From an uncultured Lachnospiraceae bacterium (GTDB lineage Bacteria; Bacillota; Clostridia; Lachnospirales; Lachnospiraceae), in NCBI GenBank assembly GCA_902783735.1, contig CACZSE010000200.1:1-13258 (forward strand): a stretch of 13,258 nucleotides of DNA. The letters run 5' to 3'. The position numbers were made by a program, and so were the translations under genes. The number at the start of each line of letters is the position of its first letter. Position 1 is the stretch's first letter. This document shows positions 1-7,746 of the stretch, piece by piece. Below the pieces are notes generated by a model, which saw nothing but the letters and a program-made list of their open reading frames with translations, did no database searches and had not been told where the DNA came from.

Positions 1-1191
1 AAACTTCAGATAATAACTCTCATCAGCCGCCCAAAGAATGGGATGATCGGGAGCCTGAGTTCTGAATTCCACCTGTCTTAAACGCTTGTGAACCGCTTTT
101 GCCGCTTCCTTTATAGTCTTCGTAAAGAGTTCCTGAGTCATAAAATGAGAGCATGAACAGGTAGCCAGATATCCTCCGTCTTCCACCAGTCTGAGTCCCT
201 TCATATTTATCTCACGATACCCTTTGACAGCCTGTTTTGTAGCCTCTCTTGATTTCGTAAATGCCGGAGGATCAAGTATGACCACATCAAACTTTTCACC
301 CGAATCAACCATCTTCGGGAGCTCATCCAGAACATTTGCGACTTTAAAGCTTACAGTCTTATCAAGTCCGTTTCTTAAGGCATTTTGAGTTGCCTGTTTT
401 ATGGCAAATTCCGATATATCCAGTCCGAGTACACTGCTCGCACCACCCAGTCCCGCGTTCAATGCAAATGTTCCCATATGTGTAAAGCAGTCCAAAACCT
501 TTTTATCTCTGCATATCCTCTGGATCGCAAGTCTGTTATATTTTTGATCGAGGAAAAAACCTGTCTTCTGACCGTTTACAACATCAACCAGATAGCGGAT
601 ACCGTTTTCCGTGATCTCGACATCAGTCTCAAAAGGCTCTCCTATAAAGCCCTTGTGGATGGGAAGGCCTTCCTTTTTCCTTTCCTTCGCATCGCTTCTT
701 TCGTAGACGCCGCGTATCGTAATCCCATCTTCGCTCAAAACCTTTTTGAGTTCATCAACGATCAATTCCTTATATCTGTCTATTCCCAGTGCAAGAGATT
801 CCACAACGAGCACGTCTTCGTATTTGTCGATCGTAATACCCGGCAAAAAATCCGCCTCTCCGAATACTACTCTGCATGAGGAAAGATCATTTTTTAAAAG
901 CACGGTTTTTCTGTATTCCCACGCAGTCTTCAGTCTTTCATGGAAAAACTCCGCATTGGGAACTATACCGGCCTTTCTGCTTAACATCCTTATACGTATC
1001 TTGGAATTATGGTTTATATAGCCCGTACCCATCGGATAGTCATCAAAATCGATCACTTCAACTATATCACCATTCTCATGATCTCCGATATATTCATCGA
1101 TCTCATTGTCAAATATCCATGCCCCTCCGGCCTTAAGATATCTTCCCTCACCCTTTTTAAGTTTTATTATTGCTCTTTTTGTATTATTCAT
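1..1191 (-). CDS. rlmI: RlmI-like 23S rRNA (cytosine-5) methyltransferase, 3' end cut by window edge
   Basis: This is a class I SAM-dependent RNA methyltransferase of the RlmI/YccW family, which makes 5-methylcytosine in 23S rRNA. The frame is open for 397 codons from ATG at 1191 to the first base of the window. The family is close to 400 residues and the last codons match its C-terminal DHP...YLK motif (residues 382-396), so only a few residues are missing. An N-terminal PUA-like RNA-binding segment (about 7-70) is followed by the family motif GQKTGFFLDQ (207-216), the SAM-binding loop DCFTHMGTFA (234-243), DPPAF (307-311) and the cysteine motif CSCSHF (345-350) with the likely catalytic cysteine. 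It starts 26 bp after the carboxypeptidase gene stops. I see no Shine-Dalgarno sequence, so translation may depend on coupling. The start is still preferred because the PUA segment begins right after it. Confidence 0.93.
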   Translation of the reverse strand, partial: MNNTKRAIIKLKKGEGRYLKAGGAWIFDNEIDEYIGDHENGDIVEVIDFDDYPMGTGYINHNSKIRIRMLSRKAGIVPNAEFFHERLKTAWEYRKTVLLKNDLSSCRVVFGEADFLPGITIDKYEDVLVVESLALGIDRYKELIVDELKKVLSEDGITIRGVYERSDAKERKKEGLPIHKGFIGEPFETDVEITENGIRYLVDVVNGQKTGFFLDQKYNRLAIQRICRDKKVLDCFTHMGTFALNAGLGGASSVLGLDISEFAIKQATQNALRNGLDKTVSFKVANVLDELPKMVDSGEKFDVVILDPPAFTKSREATKQAVKGYREINMKGLRLVEDGGYLATCSCSHFMTQELFTKTIKEAAKAVHKRLRQVEFRTQAPDHPILWAADESYYLKF

Positions 1192-1217
1192 TATGTTAAC
1201 TAATTATGTGTACTAAA

Positions 1218-2675
1218 TTATTTTATATTTCTTCTTGCCGCATTTATCACTGCCCCTGCCAGCTCATCGAAAGTCTTAGGAACCGTAAACTCATCTTCCG
1301 ATCCGGGCATGATGCCTAACTGTGTTGCATTGAACTTCTGTATCCCGTATCTCATGAGGACCATGGATGCGTAGCCCTGGGTCTGTACATTTTCCGCTCC
1401 GTAAACGATCGCCACAACATAATGCGTATTACCACCCATATCCTTCATCGGGTAAGCGGAGACAAGACATGACTGCGCTTTATCGGTTGTTCCGGTTTTA
1501 AGACCGACAGTCCCGGGGACATTACTTAAAAGCGTATTTGTATTCTTTGCTTCAAAATTATTTAAGGATGCCAGTCTGGTCTTCTTTACGGAAGTGATCT
1601 CGGTTATCTCGGGATATCTGTCCAAAATATATCCGGAAAGCTTGAACATATCATTTGCACTAAGACGATTCTGATGTTTTATCGTGAGTACATCTTCTTT
1701 ATATACCGGAAGCCCGTGAGGATTATTAAATTCGGTATGTTGTGAAAGTCCTATAGCTATGGCTTTTCTGTTCATGAGTTCAACAAAGTCTTCTTCGTTA
1801 CTGCACAGATGCTCAGCAAGAGCAAGTGCACATTCATTGCTTGAACATATGAGCATTGCATCTATAACATCCCGGATGTCAGCCCTTTGACCTTCTTCGA
1901 CATTTACGACACCGTTAGACGTTTTTGAAAGATCTGAAGCTTTTTTTGAAAACACTATTGTATCATTTTCGGATATCTTCCCCTCTGACATCGCATCCTT
2001 TATGACAAGATACGTCATGAGTTTTGTAGTACTTGCGATCGCAACGGCTTCATCCGCATTGCTTGAGAAAAAAATGTTTCCCGTAGTCACATCACCTACC
2101 ATGCAGCTGTCAGCCATGTCAGCTATTCCGGATTCAATTATATTGTTTTTATTAAAGTTGAATTCTGATTTTGGGTTTATGTAAACCACATTATCTTTGA
2201 TGCTCATATCTATATCCATGGCAAGCGCAAACTCACCAAGGTTTACATAACAATCTTTGTACTCTTTTTCATTTACAATGATGGAATAAAAAGAATAATC
2301 ATTTCCGTCTATGCCGATCAGATTTCTCTTTCTTGCATAGTTTACTTTTTCATCCTTTTCTTCTTCAGGCAAAAAGCTTTCTTTATCAAATGCATAATCT
2401 TCTTCCGAGATGACTCCGTCCTTCAATTCCACATATGACATGCCGTCCTTTGAACCAAACTCAACAACAAAAGCCTTTTCGGTGTCCTTAAGTATATAGG
2501 ACATGTCCGTCAATGAAATGTATACATTGTTTTCATATTCCTGATTCAGTATCCTGAGGTCTTTTTCTTCTCCCTCAATATTTACCTTCAATATCTCCTT
2601 TGTCTGTGCGGCATATACATTCAGTGAGAGCATCATAAAAAGTATGATTGAAGTTATGAAACAATATCTTTTCAT
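1218..2675 (-). CDS. Serine-type D-alanyl-D-alanine carboxypeptidase (peptidase S11) with N-terminal extra domain
   Basis: This is a low-molecular-weight penicillin-binding protein that removes the terminal D-alanine from peptidoglycan stem peptides outside the membrane. An N-terminal signal peptide (1-22, ending near Ala-22/Ala-23) indicates export. The S11 catalytic motifs are all present: STTK (215-218, nucleophile Ser-215), SSN (278-280) and KTGTT (393-397). Between the signal peptide and the peptidase domain lie about 165 residues, part of which (about 30-75, with VYISLTDMSYIL) resembles the N-terminal repeat of copper amine oxidase-like domains, a common wall-associated module in clostridia. 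The protein is 485 residues, longer than plain DacA (about 400-440) because of this insert. The C-terminus is short and has no clear amphipathic anchor. The start ATG overlaps the stop of the upstream gene (ATGA), with GAGGAGG four bases upstream. The activity is secure; which paralogue (DacA, DacF type) is not. Confidence 0.93.
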   Translation of the reverse strand: MKRYCFITSIILFMMLSLNVYAAQTKEILKVNIEGEEKDLRILNQEYENNVYISLTDMSYILKDTEKAFVVEFGSKDGMSYVELKDGVISEEDYAFDKESFLPEEEKDEKVNYARKRNLIGIDGNDYSFYSIIVNEKEYKDCYVNLGEFALAMDIDMSIKDNVVYINPKSEFNFNKNNIIESGIADMADSCMVGDVTTGNIFFSSNADEAVAIASTTKLMTYLVIKDAMSEGKISENDTIVFSKKASDLSKTSNGVVNVEEGQRADIRDVIDAMLICSSNECALALAEHLCSNEEDFVELMNRKAIAIGLSQHTEFNNPHGLPVYKEDVLTIKHQNRLSANDMFKLSGYILDRYPEITEITSVKKTRLASLNNFEAKNTNTLLSNVPGTVGLKTGTTDKAQSCLVSAYPMKDMGGNTHYVVAIVYGAENVQTQGYASMVLMRYGIQKFNATQLGIMPGSEDEFTVPKTFDELAGAVINAARRNIK

Positions 2676-3379
2676 GGCGCCTCCTCTTCTTTTGCTTTAC
2701 GATCGCGATCCTTTGTACCGTAATATATTCTGGCTCCGTCTTCATAGTCTATGGCAAGCATATTATCCGCTATGGCATATTCACACTCCAGTTCTTTTCC
2801 CTGTACGGTTATGAAAATGGTACTTCGGTCTGCCAGATATTCGGCGCTGATGGAAGATCCTTCATTTAACAATGACAGTTCCGGCAAAAGATCCGGTCCG
2901 TACTTATTAAGATAATCATTCATCTTCATGCCCGTAGCCTGACCGATAAGCTCTTCGGTTGAAACGTCCGTATTTATGTAAACCTCATCTATCTTGTTAT
3001 TCAGTACTTCAATGACTGCCTTTGATAAAGCCCCGGCAGCTTTTCTTTGAGCATCGTAATAGGATGAATCATCGATCTTTTCTTCAAATCTGCCGTCGCC
3101 GGTTATAGTGAGCCTGCTTTTGATCTCGATCTTTGGAACATATTCATCAAGATTAAATCCCTCCGGAATATTGCTGCTGCCAAGATATGTATATATGTTA
3201 TCTTTAACAATATCAGTGACATCGATATTTCTGTCCCACTCACCGATCAGTATTAATCTGTTTAAGAAAAAATGAGAAAAGATCCCCATTCCCAATACGG
3301 TCAAAAACAAAAAAAAGATCAGTATATTAAAGATGATCCTTCCTTTTTTTCTTTTCTTTTTATTCACGTTAGCCCTCAT
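2672..3379 (-). CDS. Membrane-anchored protein of unknown function, lipocalin-like extracellular part
   Basis: I do not recognise a named family. The 235-residue protein has a very basic N-terminus (Lys/Arg-rich residues 7-14), one membrane segment (about 15-40), and an extracytoplasmic domain of about 190 residues. That domain opens with LIGEWDRNIDVTD (43-55), has a central acidic and helical stretch (about 100-135), and ends in β-like segments (about 180-220) plus a charged tail. The GEW...DGRF...DNMLAIDYEDG pattern recalls lipocalin-like/DUF5640-type β-barrel domains; this is a resemblance, not an assignment. The start overlaps the RsmJ stop and its own stop overlaps the carboxypeptidase start, both as ATGA, so it is probably translationally coupled to the cell-wall enzyme. 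No Shine-Dalgarno sequence precedes its ATG, which fits coupling. A partner or accessory factor of the carboxypeptidase is possible from context only. Confidence 0.8.
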   Translation of the reverse strand: MRANVNKKKRKKGRIIFNILIFFLFLTVLGMGIFSHFFLNRLILIGEWDRNIDVTDIVKDNIYTYLGSSNIPEGFNLDEYVPKIEIKSRLTITGDGRFEEKIDDSSYYDAQRKAAGALSKAVIEVLNNKIDEVYINTDVSTEELIGQATGMKMNDYLNKYGPDLLPELSLLNEGSSISAEYLADRSTIFITVQGKELECEYAIADNMLAIDYEDGARIYYGTKDRDRKAKEEEAP

Positions 3380-4122
3380 AATACATAACAGTCATATCTG
3401 ACTGTACTTCCCTTGATACAATAACCCGGTTTCCTAAAAGCAAGCACATTTCCTTTCAAAGGTCTTTTTACTATTATCTTTGAAGGGTTAAGCCTGCAGG
3501 CTGCATCAAAAAGATCCTCTTCTTCATCGCACGGGTTTTCAAGTTTTTGTAAAAGCTGAAATTTCTTTTTGATCAGTCCGCTCTTGTTTCTCTGCGGAAA
3601 CATGGGATCGAGATAGATCACATCAGGCTGTATCAGCTTATCGTTCATAGCCTCTATGCTGTCCCCGCATCTTAATTGCAGACGTGTTGTTATATCCGAC
3701 AACTCTTCTACTGTTTTCGCTCTTATCAGTGCGTCCTTTAAGAGCATGGCAATTATCATGTTCCTTTCAAACATAACGACCCTAAAGCCCGCTGCCGCCA
3801 TCAGGATCGAATCTTCGCCAAAGCCTGCGGTAGCATCCATAATGAGAGGATCATCCTTAAGGTATTTTAACCCTACGGCCTTATTGATCATCTCTCCCTT
3901 TACACGATCCGGTCGTAACCTGTCTGTCATATCACTAAAATCTGCCCGCAGAGTCATACCGTCACCGGTTAATGAAAGCCCATCGGATCCGTAATGTAAG
4001 ATAAGACTTTCAGGGCCTGTCTTTACGTTGTCGTAAACGCATCTTATACCAAGTATATCCGAAAGCCCGATACTTTTTTCTTTATATTCATCATTGTCAC
4101 AAAGTATGTAGATGTCAGCCAT
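3376..4122 (-). CDS. rsmJ: 16S rRNA (guanine-N2) methyltransferase RsmJ family
   Basis: RsmJ (YhiQ) in E. coli methylates N2 of G1516 in 16S rRNA. The family signature is plain: DATAGFGED (96-104) as the SAM-binding loop, FERN (118-121) as the acidic ribose-binding motif, and LDPMFPQRNKSGLIKKK (171-187), the characteristic motif following motif IV, then IVKRP (217-221) and KPGY (231-234). Start choice: the frame can be extended upstream to an ATG at 4203, but that would overlap the preceding gene by 77 bases. The ATG at 4122 lies four bases after that gene's stop, is preceded by AAGTGAG, and gives 248 residues, matching the family length of about 250. Its stop overlaps the start of the membrane-anchored protein by four bases. 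A stand-alone RsmJ in a cell-surface operon is unusual company, but the family call is solid. Confidence 0.9.
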   Translation of the reverse strand: MADIYILCDNDEYKEKSIGLSDILGIRCVYDNVKTGPESLILHYGSDGLSLTGDGMTLRADFSDMTDRLRPDRVKGEMINKAVGLKYLKDDPLIMDATAGFGEDSILMAAAGFRVVMFERNMIIAMLLKDALIRAKTVEELSDITTRLQLRCGDSIEAMNDKLIQPDVIYLDPMFPQRNKSGLIKKKFQLLQKLENPCDEEEDLFDAACRLNPSKIIVKRPLKGNVLAFRKPGYCIKGSTVRYDCYVL

Positions 4123-4126
4123 TTTC

Positions 4127-4822
4127 TCACTTGGTGAAATCTTCGACGATCTCATTGAAGACCTTTGATCGTCTGTTAAAATCTTCATAGAAATCTCTGT
4201 CATAGGACTTCATATAAAACGTATCAAGCAACTGTTGACGCAGCTTTTGTGCTCTGTCCAGTGATAGTTTAGCGCAAAGCTCACTTACCCTGAGTTTGAT
4301 ATCATGCCAGTTTATCTGAAATGATTCGTATTGCTCCAAATCCTCTATCCCGATCCAGTTACTGATAAGTACGGGATCGGCTCCGTTTTTTAACTTCTTA
4401 CAGCCAAGCTCACTATTCAGAATTAAATACGACAGTGTTTTGTCCGGTTCAAATACTCTTGCAAGAGGAAATAACCTGCAAAGGCCGCTTCTTATGGGGT
4501 GAATGGAACATCTTCCGTTCTCACCCAGAAAAGGACAGTGCCCATCCTCCACCATCTTTATGTTTGGAAGCGTAACACCATCCTGATAAGATAATTCCCA
4601 TGGACCGTCCTCGGATATGAGCAGTTCAAATGTAACCCTCTGCCCGCCTGCAACTCTCATGTGAGAGCAAAAATTGAAAAGATCGTAAGGATCCTGGATT
4701 ATCGTATCTCCCATACCGTAACAGCAACTGCAGCAGCCGTTACAGTCATTACATCCTATGTTAACTATATCACCACGACCATATTTTATATTGTCCACAG
4801 ACCATGAATACTGTTCTTTCAT
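4127..4822 (-). CDS. YkgJ-type cysteine-cluster (putative Zn/Fe-binding) protein
   Basis: The protein has the cysteine pattern of the YkgJ/CxxCxxCC family, thought to chelate zinc or an iron-sulfur cluster. An N-terminal cluster holds C24, C27, C30 and C31, with C33 and C34 extending it. It is followed by C52 and the second half of the motif, C96 (CPFL), C105 (GRCSIHP) and C115 (SGLCRLFPLAR), then C141. The length is 231 residues, with no signal peptide or membrane segment, so it is cytoplasmic. The C-terminal third (about 160-230) is helical and charged and lacks recognised motifs. The start ATG overlaps the stop of the ketoisomerase gene and is preceded by GGAG five bases upstream. The biochemical role of the family is unproven; some relatives have been suggested to act in modification or Fe-S chemistry, and nothing here narrows this. 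Confidence 0.88.
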   Translation of the reverse strand: MKEQYSWSVDNIKYGRGDIVNIGCNDCNGCCSCCYGMGDTIIQDPYDLFNFCSHMRVAGGQRVTFELLISEDGPWELSYQDGVTLPNIKMVEDGHCPFLGENGRCSIHPIRSGLCRLFPLARVFEPDKTLSYLILNSELGCKKLKNGADPVLISNWIGIEDLEQYESFQINWHDIKLRVSELCAKLSLDRAQKLRQQLLDTFYMKSYDRDFYEDFNRRSKVFNEIVEDFTK

Positions 4823-5256
4823 AACTCTCCGGTACGCCGCTTATCTGACAGTATCTTAAGATATTCGTCGTAATCTCTTATGTACTCCTGTGCATCATAA
4901 TGCTCGCTGGCCAGAACAAGCAGTACCGAGTCGGGACTGAAATCATACATATCCTTCCAGAGCATGGTATCTATATACAGCCCCATCTTTGGTTTGTTTA
5001 ACTCAACTATCCTGGTCTCTTCACCATTATCCAGTTTAACCTTACTTGTACCGCTGACATTAATAAGTATAAATCTGGTCTTTATATTTGCATGTTGTCC
5101 TCTGACTACCTGCGAGTCCGAACCGTATATATAAAAGATCCTGTTTATGGCAAAGGGAACAAGTTCGCTCTCGCCTTCGGCAACAACCAGGTTTCCTCTT
5201 TCATCACCGAGTTCGTCAAACTCTATGATCTTGTACATATCATCGATCTTCTTCAT
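4819..5256 (-). CDS. FdtA/QdtA-type cupin: probable dTDP-4-keto-6-deoxyhexose 3,4-ketoisomerase
   Basis: FdtA and QdtA are small cupins that move the keto group of dTDP-4-keto-6-deoxyglucose from C4 to C3, so that a PLP enzyme can aminate C3. This 145-residue protein matches the family in length and motifs: DERG (18-21), IxRxFYIYG (37-45), the cupin metal/base motif region RGQHANIKT (52-60), VELNKP (84-89), GLYID...W (92-100), and the C-terminal EYIRDYDEYL (124-133). One deviation stands out: the family's usual RGxHAHK reads RGQHAN, so the second histidine is Asn-57. Start choice: an ATG at 5289 would overlap the upstream glycosyltransferase by 32 bases, whereas the ATG at 5256 follows its stop by one base and has AAGGAAG six bases upstream. 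The DegT aminotransferase further upstream is the expected pathway partner. Isomerase chemistry is inferred; epimerase-type or other sugar modification remains possible. Confidence 0.85.
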   Translation of the reverse strand: MKKIDDMYKIIEFDELGDERGNLVVAEGESELVPFAINRIFYIYGSDSQVVRGQHANIKTRFILINVSGTSKVKLDNGEETRIVELNKPKMGLYIDTMLWKDMYDFSPDSVLLVLASEHYDAQEYIRDYDEYLKILSDKRRTGEL

Positions 5257-5257
5257 G

Positions 5258-6208
5258 TTATTCTTCCTTTGAAGTATCGTCTTCTCCACTTACCACATCT
5301 TCTATCAAAAAAGGAGGTCTGTTACTGCTGGCATCCAACGCTCTCCAGACATATTCACCGAGCATGCCTAACATCAGCATCATGACGCCGCTTGAGAATA
5401 AGAGTACTGTCATAAGTGATGCCCATCCTACGGTTCTGACTCCCGAAACAACTATCTCGCTGATGCACATAATGATCCCGACTATGGAAGCCAGGAAAAA
5501 TATAAAACCGGTAACAGACATAAGTCTTACGGGGAAATATGAAAAACTCATAACAGAGTCGACAACAAGCTTTATCTTCTTGCCCATGGTCCATCGACCT
5601 TTACCTTTTTCCCTTGCCTTACGACTGAAATAGATCTTTTCTGACTTAAATCCGACCCACAAAACCTGAAGTGTGAGTGCGGAGTTCTTTTCATCAAGCA
5701 TCTTTATCACTTCTATAACCTTACGATCCAAAAGATAGCAGTCAAATCCTCCCTTGGGCATTTCGGGATTTACTATCTTTTTCATGAGTTTATAGTAAAG
5801 ACCTGCAAATATCTGATATATTTTTCCGTCATCTCTGTCTTCTCTTACCGCCAGTACGACTTTATTGCCGTTCTTCCAGCTGTCGTACATTCTTAAGATC
5901 AGTTCCGATTCCTCCTGCATGTCTGCCTGTTTGGTGACAGCGCAGTCTCCGGTGCAGACATTAAGTCCCGCAAGTATTGCAGAGTGTTCACCGAAATTGC
6001 GGGAAAGCTTTACACATTTTACATGTGTACTGTCCATCTGTCTTATCTGATTCATGATCTGCCATGAAGAGTCCTTAGAACCGTCATCTACCATTACGAT
6101 CTCATAGTCATCCAAAAGATGCAAAACCTTCTTCTTAAGATCGTTATACAGATCCATCAGTGTATCTTCGTTGTAATATACCGGAATTACTATAGATAGT
6201 TTATTCAT
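5258..6208 (-). CDS. Family 2 glycosyltransferase, GtrB/ArnC/DPM1-like with two C-terminal membrane helices
   Basis: This protein resembles the polyisoprenyl-phosphate glycosyltransferases (GtrB, ArnC, dolichol-phosphate mannose synthase type) that load a sugar from a nucleotide donor onto undecaprenyl phosphate at the inner membrane face. The N-terminal GT-A fold has SIVIPVYYNED (5-15), IVMVDDGSKD (37-46), LSRNFGEHSAILAGL (68-82) and the metal-site region QADMQ (94-98). The interface RWTMGKK (205-211) precedes two membrane segments at about 229-252 and 260-286. The usual DADLQ metal motif here begins with Gln-94 instead of Asp, while Asp-96 is kept. The length of 316 is typical. Its stop lies one base before the ketoisomerase start, and its start lies 21 bp after the DUF6056-like gene. 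This enzyme would deliver the sugar, and the multi-pass neighbour is the natural candidate for moving it on to a glycan outside. Confidence 0.92.
   Translation of the reverse strand: MNKLSIVIPVYYNEDTLMDLYNDLKKKVLHLLDDYEIVMVDDGSKDSSWQIMNQIRQMDSTHVKCVKLSRNFGEHSAILAGLNVCTGDCAVTKQADMQEESELILRMYDSWKNGNKVVLAVREDRDDGKIYQIFAGLYYKLMKKIVNPEMPKGGFDCYLLDRKVIEVIKMLDEKNSALTLQVLWVGFKSEKIYFSRKAREKGKGRWTMGKKIKLVVDSVMSFSYFPVRLMSVTGFIFFLASIVGIIMCISEIVVSGVRTVGWASLMTVLLFSSGVMMLMLGMLGEYVWRALDASSNRPPFLIEDVVSGEDDTSKEE
5263..5269 (-). promoter_or_regulatory. Shine-Dalgarno sequence that decides the ketoisomerase start
   Basis: AAGGAAG on the minus strand, inside the end of the glycosyltransferase gene and six bases before the ATG at 5256. 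It supports that start over the longer frame from 5289. Confidence 0.75.
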
Positions 6209-6229
6209 AATCTGATTCTTATTTCCTTT

Positions 6230-7672
6230 TTAATCTGTAACACGGATCTTTACCGTATCATGTCCGTAATAGATCGACATGGATGTATTTACCCAGTCTG
6301 TCTCATCCTCCCGGATCATGACTCTGTCTATCATGCAGTCTCTTTCAAGGTGATCTCTGTCCACATCAATTACAAGATCCTTTTCTTCAGATCTTTCAAC
6401 CTGATGAAGGACGTCACGCCAATAGTCCGAATACTCTTTTATGCTTCCGTCCGCAAGACCCGAAATACACTGAAAACTCGGAACATCCGATATCTCAATA
6501 TTATCTATCGCAACTGTCGTGAACATCATGAACGTCATGATTATGATCATAAGTATGTTTGGTGTACTGAACTCTACTTCCTTAAGCTTAAGATAGTTGA
6601 CTACACTGCACAAAAACAGCACACCCCAGATGACTATCATGAGATCCAACATCTCATATCCTCTCGAAGCCATTGTGGATTTACCGTATCCGTAGCATAC
6701 GGGGAATGTGGATCCGACTATGCATGCCACACCGCAAAATGAAACAACAAACGGATGAAGTTCGATCTTGTCGACTCCCTTTTTGATCCTGTATAACAGT
6801 ATGATAAATAATGTCAGCATGATATAAGGAAACAGGGTGTCGATACTCAACCTCTTTATCTCATTATATACACAAAATATCGTATAATATATACCTTTAA
6901 AAAGGCTGATCGATTCATAACCGTCTTTTCTGACTCTGTGTCCCGGAGCCGCCACATTAAGGACGGTCGAGAAAAATATCGCTCCGAAAAGTATTGCTGC
7001 TTTTATCCATTCCTTTTTTCTGTATACAGCCCATACAAGAAGAAGCAATACTACCCAGCAAAGAATGGCAGAAACGTGAAGCGTTCCGCCCGCGCCGAGA
7101 AATTCCAGGATACAAGAGAGGATGATAAGAAGAATATCGCTTTTTTTCTTTTCCTTTCTGTTTATCATGTCATATATGATGAACAGTCCCAAAACTCCCA
7201 TTAAAAGCTGTATGGTGTAATACATATAGCCCGTAAACCATCCCAGCGTTTCTCTTAAGAACCTGCAATTCATGGATATGATAAGAACGGCAAGCGTAAA
7301 ATATCTTTTATCATTTTTTTCAATGTCGAAAAATGAAAGACATCTGTAAATGATATAGGACCATGCAACAGCAAATCCTATAAAACAGATGACATTCATG
7401 AAGCGTACGGTAGAATCACTGTTTCCTATGATGATGGGATTTAGCAAAGTATATATGAGGATCCCCGAGTAATTTCCTTCCCACTCCATGTAATTCTGGA
7501 TAATGATATCTATGATGTTTGATAACGAATATCCGCCGCGTATCGCTATTCCATACGCACACGCAAACTCATCGTTTCGCGGAAGTGTATAATAGATAAC
7601 TCCAAGATACGGAGCCAAAAAGATCAGCACCGCAGCTATGACTATGACAGTATTTATCGCTTTTTTCTTCAT
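6230..7672 (-). CDS. Multi-pass membrane protein, DUF6056-like, putative GT-C-type glycan enzyme
   Basis: A 480-residue integral membrane protein with about ten to eleven hydrophobic segments, beginning with one immediately after a short basic N-terminus and ending with a soluble tail of about 75 residues, probably outside. After the first segment comes RNDEFACAYGI and then a MEWEGNYSGIL stretch; an acidic residue in this first external loop is typical of GT-C glycosyltransferases that use polyprenyl-phosphate sugars. The overall appearance matches the DUF6056 family of clostridial surface-glycan loci; I judge this by eye and not by a profile search. It sits directly upstream of the GtrB-like gene, the pairing seen in three-component glycan-decoration systems. 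Start choice: the frame can be read from a TTG at 7690, but the ATG at 7672 is preceded by GGGGGAG three bases upstream. A 74-bp gap separates it from the aminotransferase stop. Confidence 0.82.
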   Translation of the reverse strand: MKKKAINTVIVIAAVLIFLAPYLGVIYYTLPRNDEFACAYGIAIRGGYSLSNIIDIIIQNYMEWEGNYSGILIYTLLNPIIIGNSDSTVRFMNVICFIGFAVAWSYIIYRCLSFFDIEKNDKRYFTLAVLIISMNCRFLRETLGWFTGYMYYTIQLLMGVLGLFIIYDMINRKEKKKSDILLIILSCILEFLGAGGTLHVSAILCWVVLLLLVWAVYRKKEWIKAAILFGAIFFSTVLNVAAPGHRVRKDGYESISLFKGIYYTIFCVYNEIKRLSIDTLFPYIMLTLFIILLYRIKKGVDKIELHPFVVSFCGVACIVGSTFPVCYGYGKSTMASRGYEMLDLMIVIWGVLFLCSVVNYLKLKEVEFSTPNILMIIIMTFMMFTTVAIDNIEISDVPSFQCISGLADGSIKEYSDYWRDVLHQVERSEEKDLVIDVDRDHLERDCMIDRVMIREDETDWVNTSMSIYYGHDTVKIRVTD

Positions 7673-7746
7673 CTTCTCCCCCGGTAACAATAGCAGAGTA
7701 AGGTAATAATGTATAACTTATTTATTTTATCACAGAACCGACGATA

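Noticed and set aside
385..1203. Several overlapping open frames on the plus strand, opposite the rRNA methyltransferase
   Set aside because: They lie antisense to a frame with clear RlmI motifs and have no recognisable protein features.
3376..4203. Longer RsmJ start at 4203
   Set aside because: It would overlap the preceding gene by 77 bases and adds residues absent from the family; the ATG at 4122 has AAGTGAG and the right length.
7691..7746. Possible internal promoter (TATACA on the minus strand) before the DUF6056-like gene
   Set aside because: The -10 is imperfect and the matching -35 (GTTCTG) is poor; AT-rich gaps give such matches by chance.
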